A DNA stretch of 64,000 nt from Phocaeicola vulgatus ATCC 8482. GTDB taxonomy: Bacteria; Bacteroidota; Bacteroidia; Bacteroidales; Bacteroidaceae. Below, piece by piece: positions 44,355-53,596 of this stretch (position 1 is its first letter; the number at the start of each line of letters is the position of its first letter). Both the position numbers and the translations under genes were made by a program. The stretch lies in contig NC_009614.1 in NCBI RefSeq assembly GCF_000012825.1, positions 3,038,001-3,102,000 of the forward strand, written 5' to 3'. The notes under the pieces were generated by a model. It had not been told where the DNA came from and ran no database searches. It saw only the letters and a program-made list of their open reading frames with translations.

Positions 44355-44605
44355 AATAAAAGAATCTTTCGACTTTTGCTGGTTTTAGTGAGCCTGTTGC
44401 AGTTTGCAAAGGGAAATGTTTCTCAAGATTCAACCTATCTGATGTTCTATGTCTCTATGTTTCATCCTCACAAGGAAGTAAAGATAAAAGTGAAATCTAT
44501 CTGTTGGACCGAGATTCGAAAAAGGACAGGAAGATGAAACAGGAATTGTTAAAACAGATAGATTATAAACCTGTCTGGTTGGTTCTTGACAGGCATATAC
44601 ATTAG
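44355..44605 (+). pseudogene. Decayed, frameshifted frame with signal-peptide-like start
   Basis: No start codon. KRIFRLLLVLVSLLQFAKG (from 44358) looks like a signal peptide, followed by DSTYLMFYVSMFHPHKEV. A +1 shift near 44495 moves into IYLLDRDSKKDRKM and ends at 44605 with LVLDRHIH. The product is not recognised. It fills most of the 44288-44667 gap and may be the ghost of an exported capsule-locus gene. Confidence 0.45.
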
Positions 44606-44667
44606 AATTTTACAGACTCAAACCGAAAAGGTTGAGTGACAATAACCGTCTAATATCTTTTTATTTA

Positions 44668-45894
44668 ATGAAAATTCTGCAAATTAACGTTTTTAACTAT
44701 CGTAAGGGTGGTTCTGAGGTCGTGTATTTCAGTACGATGGAGTTGCTGAGGATGCATGGCGAAGAGGTTGTCAATTTTGCATTGAGATGGCCTGAGAATT
44801 ATCCTTCTGAATATGAATCGTATTTTCCTGAATCAAAGGAAACCCGAAGTGAACTGTTGAAGCCTGTAAAAAACATCATCAATTATTTCAATAACAGGGA
44901 AGCAGCCCGGAAGTTGGAACAGCTGATAGAGAAGGAACGTCCTGACCTGGCACATATGCATTTGATCTGGGGACAGATTACCGGTTCCATTTTGCCTGTC
45001 TTGAAGCGGCATAATGTACCAATCATATTTTCCATTCACGATTATCGCATCGTATGTCCCGCCTATACGTTCAGGAACGGGAAAGGTGAGATATGCGAGC
45101 AGTGCAGGGGAAGAAACTTTTATCATTGTGTGATCAACAAATGCACGAAAGACAGTTATCTACTAAGCGTGATGATGGCGATAGAACAATGTTACAGGAA
45201 TCGCTTCTTCAATCCCGCCGAATACATTGACGGTCTTATCTATGTAAGTCAGTTTGCCAAACAGATGCATGAAAAATACATGCCTGAATTGAAGGAGAAA
45301 AGGAACATTGTCCTGTATAATCTGGCTGATAAAATACTGGATGCACCTGCCCAAAAGACAGATAGATATTTCCTATTTTTCGGAAGATTGTCCTACGAAA
45401 AAGGCGTAAAAACATTGATTTCAGCTTTTAAGGATATGCCAAATTGCAATCTGAAAATAGCAGGTACCGGTCCGCTGGAAGATGAATTGAAAGATTACAC
45501 CAAATCCAACAACGTTACCAATGTGGAATTTTTAGGATATAAGTCAGGTAAAGAACTGACAGATTTGGTTGAGAACGCTTATTTCATCATAGTCCCGTCT
45601 GAGTGGTATGAGAATAACCCGATGACTATCATAGAAGGATACGCGGCAGGCGTGCCTGTTATCGGCACAAACATCGGCGGCATACCTGAGATTATAGAAG
45701 AAGGAGTAACCGGATACTTGTTCACTCCGGCCAATTCCGTTGATTTGACAAGAGTTGTGAAAGCGGCTGATTCATTACCAGTAGAACAATATTCAAACTA
45801 TCAACAGAATGCACTGAGTTTTGCCAGAAAGCATTTTGACAGGGAAAAATACTATCCGCAACTGATAGGCTTCTATAATCAGCTTGTTAAGTAA
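44668..45894 (+). CDS. Family 4 glycosyltransferase with Cys-rich insert
   Basis: A 408-residue GT-B enzyme. The start at MKILQINVFNY (44668) is chosen over a TTG-initiated extension. The N-terminal domain has YRKGGSEVVYF (about 11-21), SIHDYRIVCP (about 117-126) and then an unusual cysteine cluster (ICEQCRGRNFYHC and KCTKDS, about 137-160) that is known in a GT4 subgroup. The C-terminal domain has FGRLSYEKGVKTLI and the E-x7-E region SEWYENNPMTIIEGYA (about 311-326). It probably adds one sugar of the repeat unit. Confidence 0.88.
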   Translation: MKILQINVFNYRKGGSEVVYFSTMELLRMHGEEVVNFALRWPENYPSEYESYFPESKETRSELLKPVKNIINYFNNREAARKLEQLIEKERPDLAHMHLIWGQITGSILPVLKRHNVPIIFSIHDYRIVCPAYTFRNGKGEICEQCRGRNFYHCVINKCTKDSYLLSVMMAIEQCYRNRFFNPAEYIDGLIYVSQFAKQMHEKYMPELKEKRNIVLYNLADKILDAPAQKTDRYFLFFGRLSYEKGVKTLISAFKDMPNCNLKIAGTGPLEDELKDYTKSNNVTNVEFLGYKSGKELTDLVENAYFIIVPSEWYENNPMTIIEGYAAGVPVIGTNIGGIPEIIEEGVTGYLFTPANSVDLTRVVKAADSLPVEQYSNYQQNALSFARKHFDREKYYPQLIGFYNQLVK

Positions 45895-45998
45895 TACATT
45901 TTTTTCAATCCGATATTGCTCCAATAATATATTATAGTTCAACAAGTATTCCAATATAACCATTTGGGAATACTCTCTAAAATTATATTCCAATATTT

Positions 45999-47129
45999 AT
46001 GAAGATAGCATTTGTCAGCACCCGTGGTATACCTAATAACTACGGGGGATTCGAACAGTTTGCTGAATACATTTCCGTAGGGATGGCACAAAGAGGTCAT
46101 GAAGTGGTAGTCTATTCACCCAAGTTTCATCCATATCAGGAAAGCACGTACAAAGGTGTGCGGATTAAGCATATCTACAGTCCGGAAACATGGATGGGCA
46201 GTTCAGTCGGCAGTTTCTTCTATGACTTTGCATCGTTACGTGATGCTTTGAAGAAAGAAGATTTCGACATCATCTATGAGGCAGGATATACGAGCATCAT
46301 TCCTGCTTACATTTGGTTCAACGTGAAAAAACGGAAACGTCCAATATTCACCACGAACATGGACGGATTGGAGAACAAGCGGTCGAAGTTCAGCCCGATG
46401 GTGAGACGCTTTCTAGACTGGGAAGAGAAGATGGCGGTGAAATACAGTCATTACCTGATAGCCGACAACATGGGTATCCATGATTACTATAAAGAAAAAT
46501 ATGGCAAGGAAAGCAAGTTCCTAGCTTATGGCGCAGACATACACGATGATTTTAAGGCGGAATACTTGGAGGAGTTCGGATTGAAATCGGAAGAATATTA
46601 CATCCTGATAGCACGCCTTGAACCGGAAAACAACATCGTGATGGCGATAGAAGGTTATCTGCACTCCAAAGAGAACGGACGCAGACCGCTGATTGTGGTC
46701 GGCAAGACAAACACGCCTCATGGTAAAGAACTTGTAGAGAAATACGGGAACGAGAGAAACGTGGAATTTGTCGGCGGCATCTATGATTTCAAAAAGCTGG
46801 ATTCAGTCCGTCATTTCTCAAAGGCCTATTTCCACGGTCACAGTGTGGGAGGAACAAATCCTTCCCTGCTTGAGGCGATGGCGGCAGGCTGTTTCATCTT
46901 TGCTCATGACAATATTTTCAACCGTGCCGTACTGAAGGAGAATGCTTTCTATTATCCTTCGGCAGACAAAGTCACTGAATATCTTAACCGTATTGACACG
47001 ATTGCGGAGGGAAGCAAGATTCAATATACAGCCCGTAATATTGAAGTAATCAGGAACGAATACTCATGGGAAAGTTTGATAGATAAACACGAAAAATATT
47101 TTTATTGGTTACTTTCTCAGAAACAATAA
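45999..47129 (+). CDS. DUF1972-containing glycosyltransferase (rhamnosyltransferase-like)
   Basis: A 376-residue GT-B protein with the DUF1972 N-terminal domain: FVSTRGIPNNYGGFEQF (about 5-21), YSPKFHPYQ and YKGVRIKHI. The GT1-type C-terminal half includes YILIARLEPENNI (about 201-213), VVGKTNTPHG and HGHSVGGTNPSLLEAMA (about 278-294). Such enzymes often transfer L-rhamnose in capsules, which agrees with the rml genes 1 kb downstream; that link is inferential. The gene is followed by a 42-bp spacer. Confidence 0.85.
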   Translation: MKIAFVSTRGIPNNYGGFEQFAEYISVGMAQRGHEVVVYSPKFHPYQESTYKGVRIKHIYSPETWMGSSVGSFFYDFASLRDALKKEDFDIIYEAGYTSIIPAYIWFNVKKRKRPIFTTNMDGLENKRSKFSPMVRRFLDWEEKMAVKYSHYLIADNMGIHDYYKEKYGKESKFLAYGADIHDDFKAEYLEEFGLKSEEYYILIARLEPENNIVMAIEGYLHSKENGRRPLIVVGKTNTPHGKELVEKYGNERNVEFVGGIYDFKKLDSVRHFSKAYFHGHSVGGTNPSLLEAMAAGCFIFAHDNIFNRAVLKENAFYYPSADKVTEYLNRIDTIAEGSKIQYTARNIEVIRNEYSWESLIDKHEKYFYWLLSQKQ

Positions 47130-47171
47130 ATTGCTACCTTTGTTCATGATATCATCATGAATAATTAGGTT

Positions 47172-47393
47172 TTGGCAAAAAAAGAGTATAGACAACTTTC
47201 CGCACAAGAGGAAACGGCATTCATCCTAATGGTGTTGTTGGATGAAGGCAAAAGCAATTTGCCTTATAGATTGTTGCGTTGTTTGACAAGTGTACATTTT
47301 GCCAATCAATATTATTTAAAAAGACTGTTCTCCGGATACCGTTCTTTAAACTATAATTTTTATCGTGATAAATTTGAAAAGGAACAAGGTTGA
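47172..47393 (+). CDS. Small hypothetical protein
   Basis: A 73-residue basic frame with an apparent TTG start (LAKKEYRQLSAQEE); an ATG at 47229 would make a 54-residue form. It is Tyr/Leu/Lys-rich (LKRLFSGYRSLNYNF) with no signal peptide. Not recognised. It is kept because it fills the interval between two capsule genes in the same direction with proper spacing. Confidence 0.45.
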   Translation: MAKKEYRQLSAQEETAFILMVLLDEGKSNLPYRLLRCLTSVHFANQYYLKRLFSGYRSLNYNFYRDKFEKEQG

Positions 47394-47420
47394 TTGTTGT
47401 TTTTCCTGCCTTTTGTTTTA

Positions 47421-48230
47421 ATGAAGAAAATTTTATTTGTTTTTCTGCTGTGTATGATATGGCAGGAAGGTTTTTCTCAGTATGTGTATGGAACCACCGG
47501 ACTTCTGCACATGCCTACTGCCGATATGCAACGGGATAAGACATTCCTGTTCGGAGCTTCTTATTTGGATGTGGCTGCTACTCCTGCCCATTGGAATTAT
47601 CATACGTTTAATTACTACATTAATATCACCATTTTTCCTTGGCTCGAAATCGGATATACTTGTACCTTGCATAAGGCAGAACACGGTAGTACTTATTTCC
47701 CACCTTCCGTTTGGGGGAAATATTGTAACCAGGACCGACAGTTTTCAGGGCGGTTGCGTATATGGAAAGAAGGGTGGTGGAAAGAATGGACTCCTCAGAT
47801 TGTATTGGGCGCGAATGATCCAAGTACCAATGATATATTAGGAAATTCTGATAAAGATGATTATGGCATTGGTGGAGTAGGAGAGATGGGTAATGGACAT
47901 TGGAACCGATATTATATAGCTGGTACTAAGCATTTTTATTTCAAAAATAGGGGAGAGCTAGGCATTCATGTTGCTTATTTATACAATAAACGGAAAGACT
48001 ATCATTTAAACGGTCCGGCTGTTGGAGTAAATTTTCATTTTTATCTATCGGGTACAAATTTCTTTGTGAAGGCATTAAACAATCTTAATGTAATGGCTGA
48101 ATACGACAGTCGTACCATAAACTGTGGGTTAAAATATAGTTTTTGGAAAGATTATATTAATGCTGTGGTAGAAATGACAGAATGTAAGCATTTGTCAGGC
48201 GGAGTGATATTTAAAGTACATTTAAAATAA
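47421..48230 (+). CDS. Exported YjbH-like outer-membrane protein
   Basis: A 269-residue protein, start at MKKILFVFLLCMIW (47421) with signal peptide ending GFSQ. The mature part is rich in alternating aromatic strands (YINITIFPWLEIGYTCTL and so on), GTTGLLHMPTADMQ near the N terminus and a final KYSFWKDYINAVVEMT. The GLLxxPTA start is the signature of YjbH, an outer-membrane beta-barrel family that sits beside polysaccharide-secretion genes. A role in exporting or anchoring the polymer is likely; it is the only outer-membrane barrel candidate in the locus. Confidence 0.75.
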   Translation: MKKILFVFLLCMIWQEGFSQYVYGTTGLLHMPTADMQRDKTFLFGASYLDVAATPAHWNYHTFNYYINITIFPWLEIGYTCTLHKAEHGSTYFPPSVWGKYCNQDRQFSGRLRIWKEGWWKEWTPQIVLGANDPSTNDILGNSDKDDYGIGGVGEMGNGHWNRYYIAGTKHFYFKNRGELGIHVAYLYNKRKDYHLNGPAVGVNFHFYLSGTNFFVKALNNLNVMAEYDSRTINCGLKYSFWKDYINAVVEMTECKHLSGGVIFKVHLK

Positions 48231-48251
48231 CAAACACTATAACTTATTCGT

Positions 48252-49157
48252 ATGAAAGGAATTGTTCTCGCCGGTGGTAGCGGTACCCGTCTGTACCCCA
48301 TCACCAAGGGAGTAAGCAAGCAGCTTCTCCCCATCTTTGACAAACCGATGATTTACTACCCTATTTCAGTCTTGATGCTGGCAGGCATCCGTGAGATTCT
48401 GATTATATCCACTCCCTATGATCTGCCCGGCTTTAAGCGTCTTTTGGGCGATGGATCAGACTATGGTGTGAAGTTCGAGTATGCCGAACAACCTTCTCCC
48501 GATGGTCTTGCACAAGCCTTTATTATCGGAGAGAAATTCATTGGTAATGATTCTGCATGTTTGGTATTAGGCGACAATATCTTCCATGGTAACGGTTTCA
48601 GTTCTCTTCTTCGTGAAGCCGTGCGTATGGCGGAAGAAGAACAAAAAGCTACTGTATTCGGTTACTGGGTGAACGATCCGGAACGTTATGGTGTGGCAGA
48701 ATTTGATGTGGAAGGTAACTGCCTGAGCATCGAAGAAAAACCGGAACAGCCCAAATCAAATTATGCAGTGGTGGGCCTCTATTTTTATCCCAACAAAGTA
48801 GTGGAAGTGGCCAAGAACATCAAACCTTCCGCACGTGGCGAACTGGAAATAACGACAGTGAACCAGCGTTTTCTGGAAGATCGTGAACTGAAAGTACAGA
48901 CGTTGGGACGCGGTTTTGCCTGGCTGGATACGGGAACGCATGATTCATTGGCAGAAGCTTCGACTTATATAGAAGTCATTGAAAAACGTCAGGGTTTGAA
49001 AGTGGCTTGTCTGGAAGGAATTGCTTATCGCAAAGGCTGGATAACGGCAGATAAGATGCGTGACCTTGCCAAACCGATGCTGAAAAACCAATACGGTCAG
49101 TATCTGCTCAAAGTGATTGATGAAGTGGAACGTACAGGCAAAGAAAATCTAGATTAA
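48252..49157 (+). CDS. rfbA: Glucose-1-phosphate thymidylyltransferase
   Basis: First step of dTDP-L-rhamnose synthesis: dTTP + glucose-1-P to dTDP-glucose. 301 residues. The N-terminal [11 protein letters not shown] (about 8-18) with [15 protein letters not shown] (about 23-37) forms the nucleotide loop; [27 protein letters not shown] and [10 protein letters not shown] are family signatures. It opens the rmlACDB block and is separated by 3 bp from rfbC. Confidence 0.97.
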   Translation: MKGIVLAGGSGTRLYPITKGVSKQLLPIFDKPMIYYPISVLMLAGIREILIISTPYDLPGFKRLLGDGSDYGVKFEYAEQPSPDGLAQAFIIGEKFIGNDSACLVLGDNIFHGNGFSSLLREAVRMAEEEQKATVFGYWVNDPERYGVAEFDVEGNCLSIEEKPEQPKSNYAVVGLYFYPNKVVEVAKNIKPSARGELEITTVNQRFLEDRELKVQTLGRGFAWLDTGTHDSLAEASTYIEVIEKRQGLKVACLEGIAYRKGWITADKMRDLAKPMLKNQYGQYLLKVIDEVERTGKENLD

Positions 49158-49160
49158 GAT

Positions 49161-49733
49161 ATGGAGGTTATAAAAACAGGAATAGAAGGTGTGGTGGTCA
49201 TTGAACCGCGCATCTTTAAAGATGAAAGAGGCTATTTCTTTGAATCTTTTTCTCAACGGGAGTTTAATGAAAAGGTGATGCCTGTCAATTTTGTACAGGA
49301 TAATGAGAGTATGTCATCGTATGGCGTGATGCGTGGGTTACATTTTCAGCAAATGCCTTATACTCAGAGCAAGCTGGTGCGTTGTGTAAAAGGTGCCGTA
49401 CTTGATGTGGCGGTAGACATCCGCAAGGGAAGTCCTACATACGGGCAGCATGTTGCGGTGGAATTGACGGAGGAAAACCATCTCCAATTCTTTATCCCCC
49501 GTGGATTTGCCCATGGTTTTGCCGTATTGAGTGAAACAGCGGTTTTTCAATATAAGTGCGATAACTTCTATGCACCGCAAGCTGATGGTGGCATTCAGCT
49601 GCGCGATGAAAGTCTGGGTATTGATTGGAAAATACCCGTTGCCGAGGCCATTTTAAGTGAGAAGGATTTGAAACATCCTTTGTTGAAAGACTATGACTCT
49701 CCGTTTGACTACACTATTAATCTATACGAATGA
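49161..49733 (+). CDS. rfbC: dTDP-4-dehydrorhamnose 3,5-epimerase
   Basis: A cupin-fold epimerase, 190 residues, converting dTDP-4-keto-6-deoxy-glucose to the rhamnose configuration. Motifs seen are IEPRIFKDERGYFFESF (about 14-30), VRCVKGAVLDVAVDIRKGSPTYG-type core (active-site region about 74-95), FIPRGFAHGFAVLS (catalytic His, about 112-125) and FQYKCDNFYAP. It overlaps rfbD by 4 bp. Confidence 0.96.
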   Translation: MEVIKTGIEGVVVIEPRIFKDERGYFFESFSQREFNEKVMPVNFVQDNESMSSYGVMRGLHFQQMPYTQSKLVRCVKGAVLDVAVDIRKGSPTYGQHVAVELTEENHLQFFIPRGFAHGFAVLSETAVFQYKCDNFYAPQADGGIQLRDESLGIDWKIPVAEAILSEKDLKHPLLKDYDSPFDYTINLYE

Positions 49734-50593
49734 TGAATATACTTGTTACAGGTGCCAATGGTCAACTTGGCAATGAGATGCGCAGGGTGTCGTTAGACAG
49801 CCGGAATCGTTATCTCTTTACAGATGTAAATGAACTGGATATCACAGATGCGACAGCTGTCCGTAATATGTTGAAAAAAGAGCAGATAGATGTGATTGTA
49901 AATTGTGCTGCTTATACGAATGTAGACAGGGCGGAAGATGATTTTGCTATGGCTGATTTGCTGAATAACAAAGCTGTGGAGAATTTGGCTGTTGCTGCCG
50001 CAGAAACAGGTGCCACGCTTATTCATGTATCTACAGACTATGTGTTCCGAGGGGATAAAAACATTCCTTGCCGTGAGTCTTGGGAAACTGATCCGTTGGG
50101 TGTCTATGGAAAAACCAAACTGGCGGGCGAACAGTCTTTGGTAAAAGCAGGATGTAAATATCTTATTTTCCGCACAGCTTGGCTTTACTCGCCTTTCGGT
50201 AAGAACTTCGTGAAAACCATGCGGCAATTGACTTCAACAAAAGATTCACTGAAAGTGGTTTTTGATCAAGTAGGCACTCCTACTTATGCCGGAGATTTGG
50301 CTGCTTTGATCTATAACATAATCGAAGAGAACTTGCTGGATCGTCAAGGTGTCTATCATTTCAGCAATGAAGGGGTATGTTCTTGGTATGATTTTGCGAA
50401 GGAAATTTGTGAATTGAGCGGAAATAATTGTGACATACAGCCTTGTCACAGCGATGAGTTCCCCAGTAAGGTGGGACGTCCTCATTTTTCGGTGCTGGAT
50501 AAAACAAAAGTGAAGGAAACTTTTGGTATCACTATCCCTTATTGGAAAGATTCTCTAAAGAAATGTATGCTAGAATTGGAAACTCAACAATAA
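49730..50593 (+). CDS. rfbD: dTDP-4-dehydrorhamnose reductase
   Basis: Last step to dTDP-L-rhamnose (NADPH). 287 residues, Rossmann short-chain fold. GANGQLGNEM (about 8-17), VNCAAYTNVDRAE (about 61-73), STDYVFRGDK (about 105-114, Ser-Thr-Asp), the catalytic YGKTKLAGE (Tyr/Lys, about 127-135) and RTAWLYSPFGKNFVKTM are all typical. Overlaps the rfbC stop. Confidence 0.96.
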   Translation: MMNILVTGANGQLGNEMRRVSLDSRNRYLFTDVNELDITDATAVRNMLKKEQIDVIVNCAAYTNVDRAEDDFAMADLLNNKAVENLAVAAAETGATLIHVSTDYVFRGDKNIPCRESWETDPLGVYGKTKLAGEQSLVKAGCKYLIFRTAWLYSPFGKNFVKTMRQLTSTKDSLKVVFDQVGTPTYAGDLAALIYNIIEENLLDRQGVYHFSNEGVCSWYDFAKEICELSGNNCDIQPCHSDEFPSKVGRPHFSVLDKTKVKETFGITIPYWKDSLKKCMLELETQQ

Positions 50594-50617
50594 CTAATTA
50601 AAACAATATTTTAAATT

Positions 50618-51694
50618 ATGGATTCATTCAAACGCAATATAATCATTACCGGTGGTGCCGGTTTTATCGGCAGCCATGTGGTACGTCTTTTTGTAAACAA
50701 GTATCCGGAATACCGCATTATAAACTTGGATAAACTGACTTATGCCGGTAATCTGGCCAATTTGAAGGATATAGAGGACAAACCGAACTATATTTTTGTA
50801 AAGGCGGATATTTGTGATTTTGGAACCATTCAGGAATTATTGGTGCGATATCAAGTGGATGGTATTATCCATCTTGCCGCCGAGAGTCATGTGGACAGAA
50901 GTATCAAAGATCCGTTTACTTTTGCACAAACCAATGTGATGGGTACATTGGCTTTGCTTCAGGCAGCCAAGTTGTATTGGGAATCCCTGCCGGAAAAGTA
51001 TGAGGGGAAACGCTTCTATCATATTTCCACCGATGAAGTATATGGGGCATTGGAATTTGACGGGACTTTCTTCACGGAGGAAACCAAATATCAGCCTCAT
51101 AGTCCGTATTCTGCAAGTAAGGCAAGTAGTGATCACTTTGTTCGTGCTTTTCATGACACATATGGTATGCCTACCGTTGTAACAAACTGTTCTAACAATT
51201 ATGGTCCTTATCAGTTTCCGGAAAAATTGATTCCGCTTTTTATCAACAATATACGTCATGGAAAACCATTGCCGGTATATGGTAGGGGAGAGAACGTACG
51301 CGACTGGTTGTATGTTGTGGATCATGCCCGTGCTATTGATCTTATTTTTCATCAGGGCAGAACAGCGGATACATATAATATCGGTGGTTTCAATGAATGG
51401 AAGAATATAGATTTGATAAAAGTAATAATCAAAACCGTGGATCGTTTGTTGGGAAATCCGGAAGGCACTTCAGAGTGTCTGATAACTTATGTGACCGACC
51501 GCAAAGGTCATGATCTCCGCTATGCGATTGACAGCAATAAACTGAAGCACGAATTAGGATGGGAGCCTAGTTTGCAATTTGAAGAAGGTATAGAGAGAAC
51601 GGTCCGTTGGTATTTGGACAATCAGGAATGGATGGATCATATTACCAGTGGCGAATATGAAAAATATTATGAGTCGATGTATAAGAACAGATAA
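50618..51694 (+). CDS. rfbB: dTDP-glucose 4,6-dehydratase
   Basis: Second step of rhamnose synthesis, 358 residues, extended SDR. GGAGFIGSHVVRLF (about 11-24) binds NAD; LAAESHVDRSI (about 84-94), STDEVYG (about 137-143), the YSASKASSDHFVRA motif (catalytic Tyr and Lys, about 165-178) and NCSNNYGPYQFPEKLIPL are all diagnostic. Its stop overlaps a possible ATG at 51694, so the initiating transferase could be translated from 51694 or from 51754. Confidence 0.97.
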   Translation: MDSFKRNIIITGGAGFIGSHVVRLFVNKYPEYRIINLDKLTYAGNLANLKDIEDKPNYIFVKADICDFGTIQELLVRYQVDGIIHLAAESHVDRSIKDPFTFAQTNVMGTLALLQAAKLYWESLPEKYEGKRFYHISTDEVYGALEFDGTFFTEETKYQPHSPYSASKASSDHFVRAFHDTYGMPTVVTNCSNNYGPYQFPEKLIPLFINNIRHGKPLPVYGRGENVRDWLYVVDHARAIDLIFHQGRTADTYNIGGFNEWKNIDLIKVIIKTVDRLLGNPEGTSECLITYVTDRKGHDLRYAIDSNKLKHELGWEPSLQFEEGIERTVRWYLDNQEWMDHITSGEYEKYYESMYKNR

Positions 51695-51753
51695 TGAGAA
51701 TCCCAGTTGGGGATAATACGGCATACATCTTTAAACTTACCCCCCATACCACT

Positions 51754-51946
51754 ATGAAAGACAAATTAGCATCCTACAACCACTTGATCGAGACCTTTGT
51801 GATTGTCACCGAGACCTTTCTTTGCGGTCTGCTATTCCTGCTTTTCAGCAAGCTGTCCAATGAGATGCAGTGGGATAGCCTGCAGGTTGGTGGAACCACC
51901 GTTCTGCAAGTCATGCTTACACTGATGTTATGTTACGCCCTTTGCG
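51754..51946 (+). repeat. Right copy of the 193-bp direct repeat flanking the capsule cassette
   Basis: Matches 34209-34401 with a single mismatch (a Gly versus Glu codon). Repeats start exactly at the start codon and the upstream sequences differ completely. Confidence 0.95.
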
Positions 51947-53169
51947 CCATCCATTCAGGAGTAGTGCTTCACCGGAGGAAAGTGCATTCCCTTCAGATAT
52001 GGAAACGTGTGTTCGAGAATATGTTCCTGTTTGTCCTCCTGGGCGGTCTGGTCCTTTCTGTAGGAAACTATGCGGATATAGCCTCCCTGTTCATGCTGGA
52101 GTACCTTTTCCTCCTGTTTCTGTGTCTTGTTTCGTTCCGTTTCACTCTTCGTCTTCTCATCAGGCTTTACCGTATGAGCAAGAAACATACGCGTTTTGTA
52201 GTACTGGTAGGAAGTACGGACAACAACCTGGAAATCTACCATGAGATGTCGGGCAGTGAAGATACAGGTTATTCGGTCGTGGGCTATTTTGACGGTCAGG
52301 CGAATCCTGCTTTCCCGGTAGAATGTCCGTATTTGGGCCAGCCGGCGCAGGTACAGGAATATCTGGAGAAACATGATTATGTACATTACCTGTTCTGCTG
52401 CCTGCCCTCAAAAGACAGAGAGGTCATCGTTTCTCTGATTGATTACTGCGAGAACCATCTGGTACATTTCTTCAGTGTGCCCAATGTGCGCAATTATCTC
52501 CACCACCGTATGTCGTTCAACATCATGGGGAACGTCCCTTACCTGGGCCTTCGCCCCGATCCCTTAAGTTGGCCGGGGAACCGCCTGCTGAAAAGAGCCT
52601 TTGACATAGTAGTCTCATCGGTGTTCCTTTGTACGTTTTTTCCGGTTATTCTGATTGTGGTGGCGATAGTGACCGGATTGACCATGCCCGGCCCGTTGTT
52701 CTTCCGCCAGAAACGGAACGGGCTGAACGGCAGGGAGTTTTATTGTTACAAGTTCCGCAGTATGAAAGTAAATGCAGATGCCGACAGGATACAGGCCACG
52801 GAGCATGATCCCCGCAAGACGCGCTGGGGCAATATAATGCGTAAGACGAATATAGATGAACTGCCCCAGTTTATCAATGTGCTGTTGGGGGATATGAGTA
52901 TCGTGGGGCCTCGTCCTCACATGCTTCTCCATACGCAGGAATATTCAAGGCTGATCAATAAATATATGGTGCGGCATTTTGTGAAACCGGGTATAACGGG
53001 ATGGAGCCAGGTTACGGGTTTCCGTGGGGAAACGAAGGAACTAAAAGACATGGAGGGCCGTATCCGTGGTGATATCTGGTATTTGGAGCACTGGAGCTTC
53101 GGTCTGGACCTTTACATCATGTACAGGACGGTGGCGAATGTCTTCCGTGGCGAGAAGAATGCCTATTAG
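51754..53169 (+). CDS. Undecaprenyl-phosphate sugar-phosphate transferase (initiating enzyme, WcaJ-like)
   Basis: A 471-residue polyprenyl glycosylphosphotransferase that loads the first sugar phosphate on undecaprenyl phosphate. The start at MKDKLASYN is chosen because the truncated duplicate at 34209 begins exactly there, although an upstream ATG (51694) is in frame. About four N-terminal helices, a central CoA-binding-like domain (about 140-250), and the catalytic C-terminal domain KRAFDIVVSSVFL (about 282-294), KFRSMKVNADAD, GDMSIVGPRPH (about 382-392) and HFVKPGITGWSQV. It is the last gene of the capsule operon. Confidence 0.93.
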   Translation: MKDKLASYNHLIETFVIVTETFLCGLLFLLFSKLSNEMQWDSLQVGGTTVLQVMLTLMLCYALCAIHSGVVLHRRKVHSLQIWKRVFENMFLFVLLGGLVLSVGNYADIASLFMLEYLFLLFLCLVSFRFTLRLLIRLYRMSKKHTRFVVLVGSTDNNLEIYHEMSGSEDTGYSVVGYFDGQANPAFPVECPYLGQPAQVQEYLEKHDYVHYLFCCLPSKDREVIVSLIDYCENHLVHFFSVPNVRNYLHHRMSFNIMGNVPYLGLRPDPLSWPGNRLLKRAFDIVVSSVFLCTFFPVILIVVAIVTGLTMPGPLFFRQKRNGLNGREFYCYKFRSMKVNADADRIQATEHDPRKTRWGNIMRKTNIDELPQFINVLLGDMSIVGPRPHMLLHTQEYSRLINKYMVRHFVKPGITGWSQVTGFRGETKELKDMEGRIRGDIWYLEHWSFGLDLYIMYRTVANVFRGEKNAY

Positions 53170-53337
53170 TAAAACGGGCTGTTCTTAACGATCCTTCTCG
53201 ATGAGGGTCCTTAGTAATTTAGCAGTTAAAAAACTTTGTTTTTGCAGCCTGTTATTTCCGTCTGCCGGCCGGAAATGGAACATAGCCGGCACTAATGTTA
53301 GATCAGAACCCTTGTCCTTTGTGAAAAGTGCAGGGGG

Positions 53338-53376
53338 AGCTCCGGGAACGAGAGCGCTTGTTCCCGGAGCTTTAAT
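53338..53376 (+). terminator. Terminator of the capsule operon
   Basis: Perfect 12-bp stem AGCTCCGGGAAC / GTTCCCGGAGCT (53338-53349 and 53360-53371) followed by TTTAATAAT. Confidence 0.8.
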
Positions 53377-53507
53377 AATAAAGAAGATTATCCGATCAGG
53401 ATTTATTCAGCTTTAAAAATAAACGCGGATTATACAATAACCCGTAACAGGAAGGATTTTTATCTATATGATAGTCTGTTTCGGTGTGTCGGTACCGGCC
53501 GGATGAT

Positions 53508-53574
53508 CTTAGTAAAAAATTCCCTCTGCCAGTAGTATCACTCTCTACTTGAGAGCAGAAACGAACACTGGCAA
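53508..53574 (-). terminator. Terminator after the amidase gene
   Basis: On the minus strand TGCCAGT...ACTGGCA (53528-53534 and 53568-53574), then GAGGGAATTTTTTAC: stem followed by six T. It closes the amidase operon facing the capsule operon. Confidence 0.65.
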
Positions 53575-53596
53575 AAGGAAACCTTGGAAAAAGAAA

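Larger units (their letters stand above)
53170..53596. other. Intergenic region after the capsule operon
   Basis: No gene seen. It holds the capsule terminator at 53338-53374 and the minus-strand terminator at 53508-53574, and it marks a shift to higher GC content. A 71-codon frame at 53201 has no supporting features. Confidence 0.6.

Noticed and set aside
53201..53416. 71-codon plus-strand frame after the capsule operon
   Set aside because: It spans the operon terminator, has no known domain and no promoter or start signal.
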